Assembly: GCA_008828725.1 (NCBI GenBank) | Contig: MEHQ01000533.1 | Span: 496,001-560,000, forward strand | From: Saccharina japonica | Taxonomy: Eukaryota; Sar; Phaeophyceae; Laminariales; Laminariaceae | Reading direction: 5' to 3' | DNA: 64,000 bases | Shown here: positions 23,871-36,600 of the stretch, piece by piece | How the letters are laid out: each line of letters starts with the position of its first letter | Numbering within the stretch: position 1 is the first letter of the stretch | The notes under the pieces: model-generated | Told to the model about the DNA's origin: nothing | The model's input: the letters and a program-made list of their open reading frames with translations, nothing else | Database searches by the model: none | Position numbers and translations under genes: made by a program

Positions 23871-26860
23871 CGCTACCTGGTAGGCCTCATGCCTCTGTCA
23901 AGGGTATTGAAATCTGCGCAACGAAGAGTGCAAAAAGCTTCGGCTGGGTGCACTGGTGCAATAGCCGTTCATAAGGCAGTACCGTGACTAATGGTGCATC
24001 CGCTGAACAAGGATACCACAAAACGTTTGTTATTGGGGACACTGACGCCATGAACACGACCCAATGATCGTCAGCTCACGTAACATCGTGATACATAACT
24101 GATGGGTCAGAAAATCTAGACGTTTTATGTGAGCGCATCTATCATCCGTTTTACGTAGGCATTGATCGGGTGATTCCAGCAAATGTTCCTGAATGGGGAG
24201 CTAGTATATGCAATCGCATGCTGCTTGCCGATGACAGCCCATCGGATTATCTGAATAGTGTACTATTTCGGGTTCAAAGCTGCTGTTGGGTGGAAAGCAA
24301 CAACGGAGGCAGTGCACTCGCATAGCGCAAGGATACATGGAATAGCCGACATCTAAACCAAATTGAAAAAAAAACAACGCGAGACAACAGGATTGTTACT
24401 GCAGTAGTACTACTGGACTATCTGTGTCGCATGGCAGCACGTAACTTCCTCACAACCCTCTTCTTCAGCCAAACGCAAGAAACAAAAAAAATTGACCGGG
24501 TCCTGGAACGTGTTCTCCCCTTTGTATTGCCCCGACTTCAGCGCGAAAAATCTAGGTTACACGATTAACCTCACCATGCCAGACCCGAAGGATATTCCCA
24601 GAGATCGTGGTAAACACTGTCTCCCACGAACGAGAAAATGACGTACTCCGAGTGAGCGAGGTCGTTGCCGCCGATAGGTTCCCCCAGTGTCGCGTGGTCA
24701 CTCTGGGTGCCGAGGGAAAAGCAGTGCGCGGAAACGACATGGCTGGGCGTAGTCAGATACCAGGTACTCCCATATTTACGCCAGGGGTGGCGAGCTTTGA
24801 GGAAAACCGTGTTTCGAGTAACATTCTAGATCGTGATGGCAATGATAGGGTGATGGTATATAGGAGGAAGAACAGGCTGGATAGGGAGAGGGCAACGGAG
24901 GTAGTGCTAGATGAGGGGAACCCATCTGCGGTGCAAAAGCTATCGTAGGGCCCGTTTCAAGTAAGCGAGCAAAAAAGCAAAAACAAGAGCGAAAACAAAA
25001 CGGAAATCAGAAACGTAAGCGTTGGCATCATTGATCAATTTCTAGAAGTTGTCAAGAGGTTCCGAGTACTTCGGTAAGTTATTTTATATAATATAATTGC
25101 AAAAACAAAAGGAGTAAAATCGACACGATGCCGAGGACGCGTCGCCGAATGGGAACAAGGGAGGCGTAAGGAAACTTCTGCGAACGTGATATCGACCGAT
25201 CGACGAGTGTACAGGGGTTCGGGAAGCGTATATGATTCCCAGGAGGACGAACCTGCCAACGAAGCCCGCATATATGGTGAGTAGGTCACCAAGGAATGGA
25301 TGGGCAATAATCTGCGGGGGCAGGAGGGGCCTGTGGCGGTATGTTTAGCGATAGCAATGCCATTCAATGATGTATCGACCGTAATTGAATAATCCAATAG
25401 AGGTGGCCTACGCAGAACTTTCAGAATTTTCCCGAGGGTGTGGGTTGAGCGACAGGCATCGCGTGCTCTTGGGGGTGCTTCGCCTTTGCGGGTTAGGTGT
25501 ATTCGGCTGCGGTATTGAGCACATTCACCGTGAAATAATGGCTGCGGCAGATAAGTTCCTGTGAAACGATTGCATCGCGATTCATGGTCGTGTATTTTTC
25601 TGCGTGGGAATTTGGATACGCATTGCTTTTGTATTTAACTCATACGTACAGGTTATGTTTCGTGTTCACAGGCTTGTGCTCGTTTGTTTTTTCTGCCTCA
25701 TTGTAACAATCTGCTGCAGAAAGCACGGAAAATTATTGCCTGCAAAGCGGGAATCTTGTGTTCTTCTTTTGTTTCGGGGATGGGGGGGGGATAGCAGCAG
25801 TAAAGTAACCGAAAGAAGAAATAAACGGGAAAAACGTAAAAAGGTCCATTTTTGAAGGTCGAAGTCAGGGGCCAAGTCAGAAAAAGGCGGTATTGGTACA
25901 AGGGCGACGTTTGGAGAGGGCCAAGAGCGGGAGCGAAGGCAGAACTTTCTAATGAACTGCTCACAGTTTTCAAGCGAAGGATGATGCTGGATATAGCGAC
26001 CGTCTTAAGCGGCGGACAAAAGGGGGGTGGAGGGGGGGGTTGGCCCGTACAGCGCAGTATTTACATAGGCTGAGAGGAGTAAAGCGGCGGGGGAAGCGAG
26101 TCGGGAGAGCGCGCCTGATTTCCAAGGGAGTTGACTCTGTATGCCGGAAAAAACGAGGAGCGGCGATCAAACTGGTGGCGAGGGATGGAGTAAAGGCAGT
26201 CAGAGAGAGGGACGGTGATCGTCGAAACGCGTTCATGAGACACTGATGGCCGAAAAAACAAGAACCTAAAGTAGTCTGGGTTTCGGAAGTTTCGTAAATA
26301 GTAGGGAGGGGGAGAATGTACGGCTGACAGCCTGGCCGAGAGGTTGTTTGGAGGCGGAACGACAGTTTTTGTGAGGGGCAAGAGGCAATACATTTCAAGA
26401 ATGGAGCACTTTACCGATATGAACGATATCGTGATGGGAGTGTAGGGTGCTTACGTGCGACGGCCACCGAGGCGTATCTGTGTCATTTTGGCAGGAAGCG
26501 CCTACTCGTACAGAGAGGGGCGTCGGGGTCGGGGGATACTGTACGAGTATTTATAGGTGTACATAACCCCCCTCCCCCTCCCCTCTTCGGGCAGATGGTT
26601 GACGTTACAAGCGGTAGTTAACAAAGAGGGGCGGTACAGATGCAGTTGAATCTGTAGAGCTTCGTGCAGTAGTAGCGGAAAAACGTACCCAGCAATGGAT
26701 AGGTAGGTCTGACGATTAAGGCGATGATTGAAAATAACCTCTTTGGGACTTGAGAGGGTAAAATGACAATTTTACTCGTACAATACAGCACAGCAGCGAC
26801 CACAAGAAGCAGCCTATTCATACCATGAATACCATTCACAGCATTCATACATCGCATCCA
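23871..26860. other. No gene recognised
   Basis: Short frames on both strands, none with a recognisable domain. 24,450-24,520 (CTTCTTCAGCC...ACCGGGTCCTGGAACGT) resembles 40.99-41.05 and 43.36-43.41 kb, the end of the 2.4-kb tandem unit. Confidence 0.45.
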
Positions 26861-27169
26861 CATCGTTCATACTGCTGTACCAGGTAGCATTCATAGCATT
26901 CATAGGCTGCTGAGGTCGGGATTATGTCCGATTGCAACGGTAGGAAATGCATGATACTCGTGCGCGGCATGATGCTGCTACGTACTTGTAGTGTTGCATG
27001 CTCTTTGTACTTACAAGAAGGTTGAAACTTCAACACTATTTCTGGCTTTATATTCATGTGGACCATAGTAAATAGGACCTACGGCGTGTACAAAAAACTA
27101 TATATTTACATTTTTTTACGATCAATATTTAGTCCTATTTAGTATGGTCCCTCATACCACTGTAGCTCG

Positions 27170-27375
27170 TTTTTCGTTTTGTTTTGTTTTGTTCATACAA
27201 TGTATTATCTTCGCCCTTCTTTTCTCTCTCCCTCTTTAGTCGTAACTCAGATCCGGGCCCGCTAAGTAGGCTCTTCTCCCCCCTCCCCACTACGGTACGT
27301 GCCTTGTATTTTTATCGCAAGAAGATTTCACCACTTTATTCCCTTGTCGACTTGCGTCGGATTCCGCCTATACAC
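27170..27375 (-). repeat. SINE-like body, truncated copy
   Basis: On plus it reads TTCTTTTCTCTCTCCCTCTT, GTAACTCAGATCCGG, AGTAGGCTCTTCT, CCACTACGGTACGTGCCTTG and TATCGCAAGAAGATT, the same order as copies at 32.0 and 35.5 kb. The tRNA-like head seen in those copies is missing. A T-rich stretch at 27,175-27,190 would be the A tail when read on minus. Confidence 0.65.
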
Positions 27376-30300
27376 AAAAAATGAAGTACCAGGTATAGCA
27401 GTAGAAAATACCGCGGGAACAATACCGCCATCTACTGAGCTGCGCGGTGGGGCTCATACCAGTAAATAAGCAGAGGCAAGACACAAGCGAGGTATGTTAG
27501 CAGGCAGCCACCGCCCGCGGTGCTATAACGAGGACAAAAAAGCGTACGTACGTATGATACAATCCACCCGATTTTGTTGAGTGGAGGAAAGGCGTGTTCT
27601 TTCTGGCAGGTGTGGCGGGTGTGGCGTTCGATCAAAGATTTTCGCACCGACGCGTTACATAAAATAGAACGGCCACTATTTCGACAGCAGTACAGCAGTG
27701 ATACGTGGGAGGTGACGGTGCTAGAGGGTATATACGAACGAGAGGGAGGTTATTCTCACCACTTTACCAGGTAGATCCTCTTCGGGAGGATCAAGACGGA
27801 GTGCCCCAACCGCCGCCAGCAGAAGGAGGAACAACACGATCCATTGCCGAACGTTCCTCATCGTCTGGTACAGCTGTAGCGCAAAACATGCCATGGTGTC
27901 ATGATACCAGACAGCGGCGGGACCGAGGTTCGAAGCGAAGGGGTTCAGCCAAAGATTAAAAGCTGGAACACGGTTGCCGCTGGAGAGCAATTCCATTTCA
28001 GCGACAACGACGCGCCGATAAGTTGTCGGCTGTGCATCGACAATGCGTATTTTTCGTGGGGTTGGGCCTTCTACGATGATACTCGTACATACTCATGAGG
28101 CTAAAAGGCAGGTTCAACTCGATGAAACAAGGCGGCTACGAGTATGATACGACGTACTTGTACAATGATCCAAAACCAGCTTAGTCGTGGATGAAAACGG
28201 GCGCTGACACGAGGCAGGCACTCGAATCGCGTACACCGGACCGGTGTCCGACCCGTTCGAGAGCACGAAACTACCACACGTACTGTAGTTAAAGTTATCT
28301 TGGCGAAATCACGCTCGCGCTGCACTGCCCCAATGTTTCCCTGTGGTGGTCAACCGTCTCACCATTGGCGCAGCAGCATGCCTCACGAAGACGGTAGGAT
28401 CGGCTTGCTATTGAGCGGTTTCTGCGAATGGTTTTCCCAACCGTAGTCGTTTAGAAACAAAAACACTTCGATCGATGCACGGGCACACGATGAACGGGAT
28501 GCAGGGTGCCGATAGTCTTCAATCTGCCATGGTCTCGGCAGCTGGTTGACCCCCCTCTGGGCTGAGCGCGAACGATATCGATCTGGGATCGTCGATCGCT
28601 CCTGCTGAAAATGAAACGTTTTTTTTTTTTTCTCACGTCGCAGATCGCGGAACCCGGAGCGCAACCGCCTGCCAGGGTTCATGAATACTTTTATCATGAA
28701 ACATGAAACATTTCGCACATCGCAGGCCCATCGCATCTGCTGGGGGGGCAGAAGTAGAGACATAGCTTGAGCGTCCGTGGCATGGCCTACCTTCGATGGC
28801 AGTGCTACATTGTGCCTTGATGGTTGTGGTAGGCATGGACCTCGGTACGTACGGTTACAGCACTGCTGTTGGGTGTTGGGAGGTTTGCACCGGTACTCGC
28901 ATGGCGCCTGAGAACGGCCACTTCAAGCCATCGTCTAGGCGAGCTACGCAATAAGCTGGTGCCGAGGAGGGGAGAGGAACCAATAAGCTAGTGCCGAGGA
29001 GAGGAGAGGAAGCAGCGCCGGGCGCAAGTGGGGACAGTTCTGCTTCGCCATGCGTTGTGGCACTACGACGAGACGCTACTCAAACGGCAGCGGAAGAGCT
29101 CAGCATGTGAGTGAGAGAGAGCAAACAGAATATGTGCGGAGTTTTTACCACCTGCTGTACTGCAGCTATAACTGCTGTTGTATCATACGAACCACAGACG
29201 AATTTCGATGCAACACCACACATCAACACAGCAGTATGTCCTCGCTGCGGACAGCAGCAGTGCTGCTGTACCAGGTACCCGTACGTACTCGTACAGCAGT
29301 ATGTACAGCAGCAGTTGGTGTCGTATTGCGCATTGGAGATGGCCCGGGACTGCGTTGCCTCCTCTACTCCAGCAGCACAGCAGCTGCAGCCACACTGAAG
29401 CTGATGACGTTCCACACAGACGATGGCAATATCGCACCTGCTGTCGACTGCTGTCGATGTGTCTACCAACGCCGTCCGAACGTACAATATGATACCTGCT
29501 ACGAGTATGATATATGCATTTCTGTACCGAAACATAAGTATTGTTTGTATTGAATATTAATGTACACACTGCTCTTATATTTAGGAACACACTCGTATGT
29601 ATATATCAGGTAATCGGGAACGGGCCACCCACGACCGTAAGGAACGAGGGCAAGACAATGATAATAATGATAGTCGTAGACTTCAGGTCTCGCTATTTTT
29701 AGAGACTACCTGGTACGCCGTACTCGTATATATACAGTGGGCAACCCGAGTCAAGAGCATTCTGGAGTTAAGAGCGGTCTAAACGGCTTGTCCCACCCGT
29801 ACTGAAAGCAATATATTGCCCACTACAGATAAGAGCAATATTCAGTCAAGAGTTAAGAGCGCCTGTTTCGGCTTGTCACGGGTCACGGGGAGCTGTTAGC
29901 CCGGGGTATCCACTGCCTGTATGCCCGAGTATCGCAGATTGCAATATGCACCCCTTCAATATCGTACCGAAGTCACTTGGTTGGCCTTGGCGGTCCATCT
30001 ACTGCTGTATCAGTACTTTGTATGTATTTATGGTGCGTTGGTGCCGGGTCATACCCCATAGGTTGATGCCTCCGCGAGACGAATCCCAAGTGCGAGATGC
30101 GCACATGATGATGCGTATATATACGATAGCGGCGATTCAACGGGGGCACCGATGACACAAGTCTTCTTGTACTCTGTGCTCGTAGCGCCACACCATCAGC
30201 TCAAGCACGAATATACATACACCCTTGAGAGCCATCGCGCCATCGCGCGCTCGGAACACAGCAGTGCAAGTACGTCTTATAATAAGTGTTTTATCGTACA

Positions 30301-30430
30301 TTTATATGTATGCCAGGTGCTAGTTCCCCGTAGATATGAATACAGCAGTAGGTAGCCCTTTTTAAGGGGCCCCTTCGGTCAAAACAAAACAAAAAGAGTA
30401 CGAGTACTTGAGTCTTTTGAAAACAATATT
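27376..30430. other. No gene recognised; CAG/CTG-rich interval at 29.0-29.5 kb
   Basis: 29,050-29,550 has open frames of 95-167 codons in at least five frames on both strands. They are driven by scattered CAGCAG, CTGCTG and GTACAGCAG motifs. None shows a domain, so I do not call a gene. Confidence 0.4.
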
Positions 30431-30439
30431 TTTCGTCTT

Positions 30440-30860
30440 TTTTACACCAGCAATACTATTTCTGGTACAATAACACCATATCAGTACTCCTTACCGAACA
30501 AGGTACAGCAGGCAGGCATTGCTGTGTGTGCATCACGAAACGAAATTGCCCAGCAGCAAGAATTTTGATCGTTTCGGAGCTCCTCTTTGGTATCTACACT
30601 CTGCTGTGGCCGCGTAGAACGCTACGGACGGTCGAACTAGAGGCCCAGGTAGGTTCGCTTACTATTAATATTAATAGTCGTAGTGCTCGGCATTCTCGTC
30701 GAAAAATCTGAGTTTGAACAGTATCAGCAGCGGGAGAAACTGCCATTTTTCAAATTCGTATTTTGGGTACCAGAGGTATGGGGAGTCGTTTTTGAGTAAG
30801 AGGTACTTTTCGTGACGACAAAGGCGTCGGATGGACCCGGCTCAAAAATGTTGCCCATGA
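30440..30860 (+). repeat. Dispersed repeat, copy 2 (pairs with 13.30-13.79 kb)
   Basis: Same block order as copy 1 (GCATCACGAAACGAAAT, TATCTACACTC, GTGGCCGCGTAGA, GGTACCAGAGGTATGGGGA, GTACTTTTCGTGA), with an extra stretch around TATTAATATTAATAG. Confidence 0.7.
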
Positions 30861-30978
30861 CCTACGCTCTCTAAAACTGCTTACAGGGAGTAGGTCTGAG
30901 CATCAGAACTGGAGAAAAATCGTTTTCGGTAGGGAGCCATGAATGGTCGAAATTGTTGAAATTACACCAGAAATAGTA

Positions 30979-31706
30979 CACAGATGCTCCGAGTTTCGTA
31001 CTCCGAGTACTGAGAGTATTAGAGTACTGGTGGCCTAAATACTCGGAGTACTTGGAGCATTCGCAGTACTGAAGGCCCAAATACTCCGAGTACTGGGAGT
31101 ATGAGCAGTACTTATACTCGAGTACAAGCAGTACTCGGAGTAAACACATCTAAATTACTCAGAGTACTCCGAGTATCGAGAGTATTGGACACCGAAGTAC
31201 TGCGAGTACACAAAATACCTAAAGTATTTTTTCTCGAAAATACTCTAATTATACTCCGAGGTAATGGGAGCATCTGCGAATTTTGAAATGCTATAGTCGC
31301 CAGTCACATGCTCCCAGGACCTGGGAGGAATGACGGCCGAGTCTTTAAAATTATGCAAAGATGCTCCTAACGTACATCACACTCCGAGTATACTCCGAGT
31401 ATTGAGTACATTTCGTACTCCTAGTACTTAAGAGTACTAGAGTACTGGCGGCCTGAATACTCGAAGTACTTGGAGTATGAGCAGTACTGAAGCCCCAAAT
31501 ACTCGGAGTACAAGGAGTACCCGCAGTATCGGACCCCGAAATACTCCAAGTACAAGGAGTATCGAGAGTGTTCATACCCGAAGTACTCCGAGTACGAGCA
31601 GTATCCCGGAGTATCGAACCCCGAAATACTCCGAGTACACCAAGTACCAGAAGTATTTTATCTCCAATACTCTCTACTTTACTCCAAGGTACTCGGAGCA
31701 TCTGTG
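30979..31706. repeat. Foldback array of TACTCCGAGTA palindromes
   Basis: The ends CACAGATGCTCCGAGT (30979) and ACTCGGAGCATCTGTG (to 31706) are inverted. The inside is made of dozens of short palindromes close to TACTCCGAGTACT and AGTACTCGGAGTA, separated by AAATAC-type spacers. Two halves (30979-31277 and 31359-31706) each have GATGCTCC...GGAGCATC ends, so this may be two adjacent copies of one foldback element. Non-coding. Confidence 0.75.
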
Positions 31707-31944
31707 AATAGTATTGCGACTGGAAAAAAAACGGATTTGTCTTTTTATTAAAGACCGCAGTGCTCTTATACTGCTTGCCCAAAGGGGCCCCTTTTAAGGG
31801 ACCCCGCGATAAGGCAAAACGCCTCATAAGGGACCCTAATTTTCTGCGCACCGTTCCAGCCCACTACGTATGTATTCAAAGCGGCCGGTACCAACTCTGA
31901 CAAGAGGCGTCGGTATACAGGGAAGGGAACCTCCTAACTCGATC

Positions 31945-32275
31945 CCACTTTTTTTTTTCATCTTATTTAATATATTTGCCCTTCTTTTCTCTCTCCCTCT
32001 TAGTTGTAACTCAGATCCGGGGTCAGTAAGTAGGCTCTTCTGCTCCCTTCCCACTACGGTACGTGCCTTGCATTTTTATCGCAAGAAGATTCCAGCACGT
32101 TCTTCCCTCGTCGAATCTCGTCAAGTTGTGCCTACCCACTCTATAATAGGCGCTCTCGACAGCTGGTGTCATTTGAGAATAAATATCTCCATACGTACGG
32201 AGACTCGAACCCCTAACTTCAACCTTAGCTTTATTCGTTGTTACCTGCTAGACCACCGGGGCGACCGGCTTAGGG
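31945..32275 (-). repeat. tRNA-derived SINE-like element
   Basis: Read on minus: a tRNA-like head with A box TGGTCTAGCAGGT and B box GGGGTTCGAGTCTCC, then the family body (GACGAGGGAAGAA, GATAAAAATGCAAGGC, CCCCGGATCTGAGTTAC), and a run of ten A at the end (31951-31960). Head, body and A tail in this order are the classic SINE layout. No clear target duplication is seen. Confidence 0.7.
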
Positions 32276-32279
32276 TCCT

Positions 32280-33440
32280 TTAAAGGGGGCTACCTACTAC
32301 TGCTGTACTGCTGTAGTGCTAATGATGTAACATTCTAAATGCGTTCCGCTTTCAGATTAATACGCTGATGCAGACAGCAGTAGCAGTACGAGTAGCACTA
32401 GCAATAGCAGTAGCAGTAGACTACGATGGTTCGTATTCTTGGCACCATCTGTTCAGCCTCGTTGAAGCGGTGCATCAAGCCGTGCACTGGTATTATCCGG
32501 AACAGGGAAACAACAATAAAAATACGATGCCGAAGGAACCTTCCCCCCTGTTCCACCTAACAGGATTTCCGATTGTTAAACCGCCCACCCACGCGAGGCG
32601 CACGTCTGATTAACTCATACTTCGCCACAAAATTCAGAGAGCGGCGCGAGCTCGGCCAAGTCAGCTCAATTGCCGGATAGCCAACCCGCCACAGCGGCAC
32701 CGGGTTGTTCACCGTCATTCCCTACGACTGACTATACCACCGGCATGCCTCTCCATAACGTCTGACTATAACGCCGGTGATCGACTTGACCCATTCAGAA
32801 CTAAAAACAATGTCCCACACTAATTCCAAGTAGTTTGTCCCCAAATCCGTGGGACCAGTTCTTAAGGGGTTAAACGGAGTGAATCGGAGCCTTTCTCCGA
32901 TTTTGACTCCATCTTCACCCCTTTTAGGGGACAATTACTTAGAATTAGTGTAGGATCATTATTGAAGTACAGTAGACAATTTTGTGTGGGATCATTTTTG
33001 CAGTAGTGTTATCTACCTACTGATGTACCCTAGTATATATGTACTGGTACATGACCCAAGTAGTTTCACTCGGGTCATCGTGTACTATACCATGTACTGT
33101 GTACTGCTGTGGACTTTTTTTTTCTTCTCGTCAATCGCTCATAAACAGCTACAGCACTTAGTGTACGGAAATAAGAAGAAACCCCAGCGAAACCAAACAA
33201 GGAACCTATCGCACAAGCCATACTACGAGTGGCTCCGTTCGTTACCTGCTTCCCGCTTACGGTAACAACCAACGTGTCCCCATAGCTCCGCTCTTGTTCT
33301 GTTTGACTCCCGCAGACTGACTACTGTACCCTCTTTTATTTACAGTGTAGGTTTCCAGCCGCGTCCAGGCTCCATCCAACCTCAAGCCGTAGGCGTGATT
33401 CTGTCGCCCCCCCGTCCCCCCAGGCTATTGGCGATCACCG
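32280..33440. other. No gene recognised
   Basis: AT-rich, with short frames only. A small GTAGCA repeat lies near 32,375-32,425. Confidence 0.4.
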
Positions 33441-33451
33441 TAGTTAGTAGG

Positions 33452-33680
33452 GCTTTGAGTTGGCTGACTATAAGTCGCCGACGATATTAGTTGGCTAGGT
33501 AGGTTCCATGATTAGTATATATGCATGTGGGTTGGCTGACTATAAGGCGCCGACTAGATATTAGTTGGCTAGGTAGGTTCCATGATTAGTATGTAGGGCT
33601 GTGAGTTGGCTTACTATAAGTAATAGTTGGCTATCAATAAGTCGCCGACTAGTCTAATAGTTGGCTAGCTAGGTATTACA
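33452..33680. repeat. About 73-bp tandem repeat, three units
   Basis: GTTGGCTGACTATAAG or a variant begins at 33459, 33531 and 33605. Units share GCCGACTAG, TTAGTTGGCTAGGTAGG and TTCCATGATTAGTAT. The array directly abuts the hAT element at 33,699. Confidence 0.85.
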
Positions 33681-33698
33681 GTTGGTTTGCGTATTTTT

Positions 33699-35207
33699 CA
33701 GGGCTGTTCGCGGGTCAGGTCAAACCTCACGGGTCAGGTCGGGTCGGGTCGGGTCAGCTGACCCGACCCGACCCGCGAGAATTTTGAGATATCGGGTCAT
33801 GACCCGACCCGACCCGCGAAAAATTGAGATGGCGGGTCATGACCCGACCCGACCCGCGAAAATTTTGAGATGTCGGGTCATGACCCGACCCGACCCGCGA
33901 GATTTTGGAAACCTCTTGACCCGACCCGACCCGACCCGTGAGATTTGCAAACCTCCTGACCCGACCCGACCTGACCCGTGAGATTTTGAACACCTTCTGA
34001 CCCGACCCGACCCGACCCGCCAGATACCGATTGACCCGTGAGATACGGGTTTCATACGGGTCGGGTCGACTGGACCCGTGATATTTCTCGCGGGTCAAAG
34101 CTAAAAACTCGCGGGTCCAAACCTGTAGTCGTTGCTCGTTTGTCCGTTGGTTGGGCCTTGGTCCCTCATAATATTCCTAGAGTGTCGTGCTTGTTTGTGT
34201 TTTTTTGTGTTTTTTTGCTTCAGTTTTATACTTTGTGATGTGTGCTCCCGAAGATCTTCGCGAATAGAGAGAGAGGTAGACCCAGATCCCGCACATTGCC
34301 GTGCCTACCATGCCTTCTTCTCGGGTCGACCTGATAGCTCTGACCCAAGATGGCTTCTGCTTCCGCCCCGGAAAGCGGGCAGACTATGCCGTCTCCGGCG
34401 AGGGCAAGCGTACTAATTTATCCATGTGTTTGTGACATGGTCTGCCTTGTTGTTACTGCTGCTGCCATTTTTTATCTTCTTGTACCCTGCATTGATTTGT
34501 GGCCTGTCTGTAGTGGATTTGGAGGATGTGTGAGCATGATGAGATACTGCTGTGTGGTGGCATCCGACCAGGAGTTAGCCAAACGTTTGCCTGGTATGTA
34601 GTACTGTACAAGGTATACAATATGATCGTTCTACACGCTATGATATGCACTCGGGGTATCGACACGACGGGCAGGAAGTGGTAAGGTTAAAGGTTTAGGA
34701 CCCGCGGGTCCGACCCGCTGAGACGAGAGTGTGGCCCTCGGGCAGGAAGCGGAAATATAGAAAAGATGCGGTCCTGCGGACCGGATCCGCGGGTTCGACC
34801 CACGGGTCCGACCCGCGGGTCAACGGAAAACAACTCGCGGATCATTCTGGCCCGACCCGCGAGTGACCCGTTTCTCGCGGGTCATGACCTGACCCGACCC
34901 GCGAAATTTTTGAGATGTCGGGTCATGACCCGACCCGACCCGTGAAAAATTGAAATGTCGGGTCATGACCCGACCCGACCCGCGAAAAATTTGAGATGTC
35001 GGGTCATGATCCGACCCGACCCGCGAGATTTTGGAAACCTCTTGACCCGACCCGACCCGACCCGTGAGATTTGCAAACCTCTTGACCCGACCCGACCCGA
35101 CCCGTGAGATTTTGAACACTTGCTGACCCGACCCGACCCGACCCGCGACATTTTGAACACCTCCTGACCCGACCCGCGGGTCGGGTCATGACCCGCGAAC
35201 AGCCCTG
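33699..35207. mobile_element. hAT-type element with GGGTC arrays (1,509 bp)
   Basis: Left end CAGGGCTGTTCGCGGGTCA is inverted at the right end, with an exact 8-bp duplication GTATTTTT at 33691-33698 and 35208-35215. Both flanks inside (about 33,720-34,080 and 34,800-35,190) are arrays of CGGGTCATGACCCGACCCG with spacers such as CGCGAAAATTTTGAGATGT. The centre has a short frame 34310-34435 (MPSSRVDLIALTQDGFCF...) and no recognisable transposase, so it is probably non-autonomous. Confidence 0.9.
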
Positions 35208-35479
35208 GTATTTTTCTGCCGCTTTGCCTCTGACTGGCGCGTTTTATGGCTCGAAATTTGTTTTTTGTCAGTGAAAACTAAAGCCAGTTAGTTGACTCAC
35301 TCCGCCACCCAGCTAATAACTATTAATAGCCGTGAAGAAAAACATCAATTACAGCCTTATGCCAGGTATAGAATTACGGGGAACCCACTCCAGTAATGCG
35401 TAGTAATCATAACCTAAATGTGGTGTGGAAACACACGGGGGATATGTGTATTTTTGCGCCCATTATGAGTTACTCATGA

Positions 35480-35830
35480 TTACTTTTTTTTCCCATCCCT
35501 GTTATTATTTTCTCCGCCCTTCTTTTCTCTCTCCTTCCTAGTCGTGACTCAGATCCGGGGTCACAAAGTAGGCTCTTCTCCCTCGTCCCCCACTTCGGTT
35601 CTTGCCTTGCATTCTTATCGCGAGGAGACTTCAGCCCTTTCTTCCCTCGTCGACTCGCATCGAATTGCTCCTGCTTGCCTGCCTGCCCACGCTACTATTA
35701 ATAGGCGCTCTCAGCAGTTGATTCCGTTTTTATTTATGTTTGCAAATAAACTCAAACATCCGACCCACGTGAGATTCGAACCCCATAAACCAAGTCTTAG
35801 TATCATTCGAGGGTACCAGTAGACCATGTA
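35480..35830 (-). repeat. tRNA-derived SINE-like element
   Basis: On minus: head with A box TGGTCTACTGGTA and B box GGGGTTCGAATCTCAC, body shared with the 32.0-kb copy, and a nine-A tail (35,484-35,492). The head differs from the 32.0-kb copy, so either the family uses more than one tRNA-like head or the heads have diverged. Confidence 0.7.
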
Positions 35831-35833
35831 GTA

Positions 35834-36600
35834 CTATACAGCTCCTCTTAACACTAATGGTATATACCGGAGATCATAGCAGTCATAACCAAAATTGTTT
35901 CCTAAACATCGGGGGATACATGGCTTTTGGGCCAATCGGGGGTTCTGATTCCTCTTGCCCTCCGTGGTAGTTGGAGCTTGAAGCGAGACACCCTCCGCCA
36001 GATGGCGACCCGGGTGGCCACCGAGACGATGTACGTCAGCAGGCGCTCCTTCTCCACTCATTTCCTCGACAGGGTGCACAGTTGGGTATCGGCCAAGCCG
36101 GGAGAATCCACAACTGACGATTGTATTGTTTTTATTCGTCAGAAGAATGCGGTTGAGCTGGGGTTCGAATTTTTCGCTGGTGTGTTTATTGCACAAGGCA
36201 CCCCCCCTCCCCCAACACACACAACGACCGCTGCCGGCTGGGCCTCCTTGTACCACTACACCAGGCGCCCCAAGCTTCCCACCGCAAAGGTGCCCGTACC
36301 GTACATGACGCAAGATAACATGCTCCCTAGAACGAAGTTCCGAGACGGGTTTGTCCAGAACAAGGGGGGAAACACACACAACGAGGGTAGGGGTTTCGGA
36401 AAGGTCTTGAAGGCGGTTTTTTCCGTAACACTCATCGCTCTGCATTTGTGCTGTTATCGTACTGTTGTCGACTTAACCAGCTTCATCCGAGGAGCGTGTT
36501 TCTTAAACGGTAATATCGCGCGTAAAATGGTATGGGCCGAAATCGTCCCGTACGTGGTACAGTATGGTCCTTTAGACCTTGCTACGTAGCTTCCAGGGGA
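35834..36600. other. Unresolved open frames, 203 codons (-) and 220 codons (+)
   Basis: Two overlapping frames cover this interval. The plus frame 35927-36589 contains LRQMATRVATETMYVSRRSF and later a hydrophobic stretch (KAVFSVTLIALHLCCY). I do not recognise a family. The plus frame crosses a repeated segment (see next entry), which argues against a conserved gene. Confidence 0.2.

Noticed and set aside
24607..24948. 113-codon plus frame
   Set aside because: I considered a retrotransposon fragment, but no reverse transcriptase, integrase or protease motif can be seen.
25970..26398. 142-codon minus and 68-codon plus frames
   Set aside because: Overlapping frames, basic or Ser/Pro-rich composition, no family recognised.
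29050..29590. Overlapping frames of 95-167 codons
   Set aside because: Open in five frames at once because of CAG/CTG-rich composition; no domain, no codon-frame preference.
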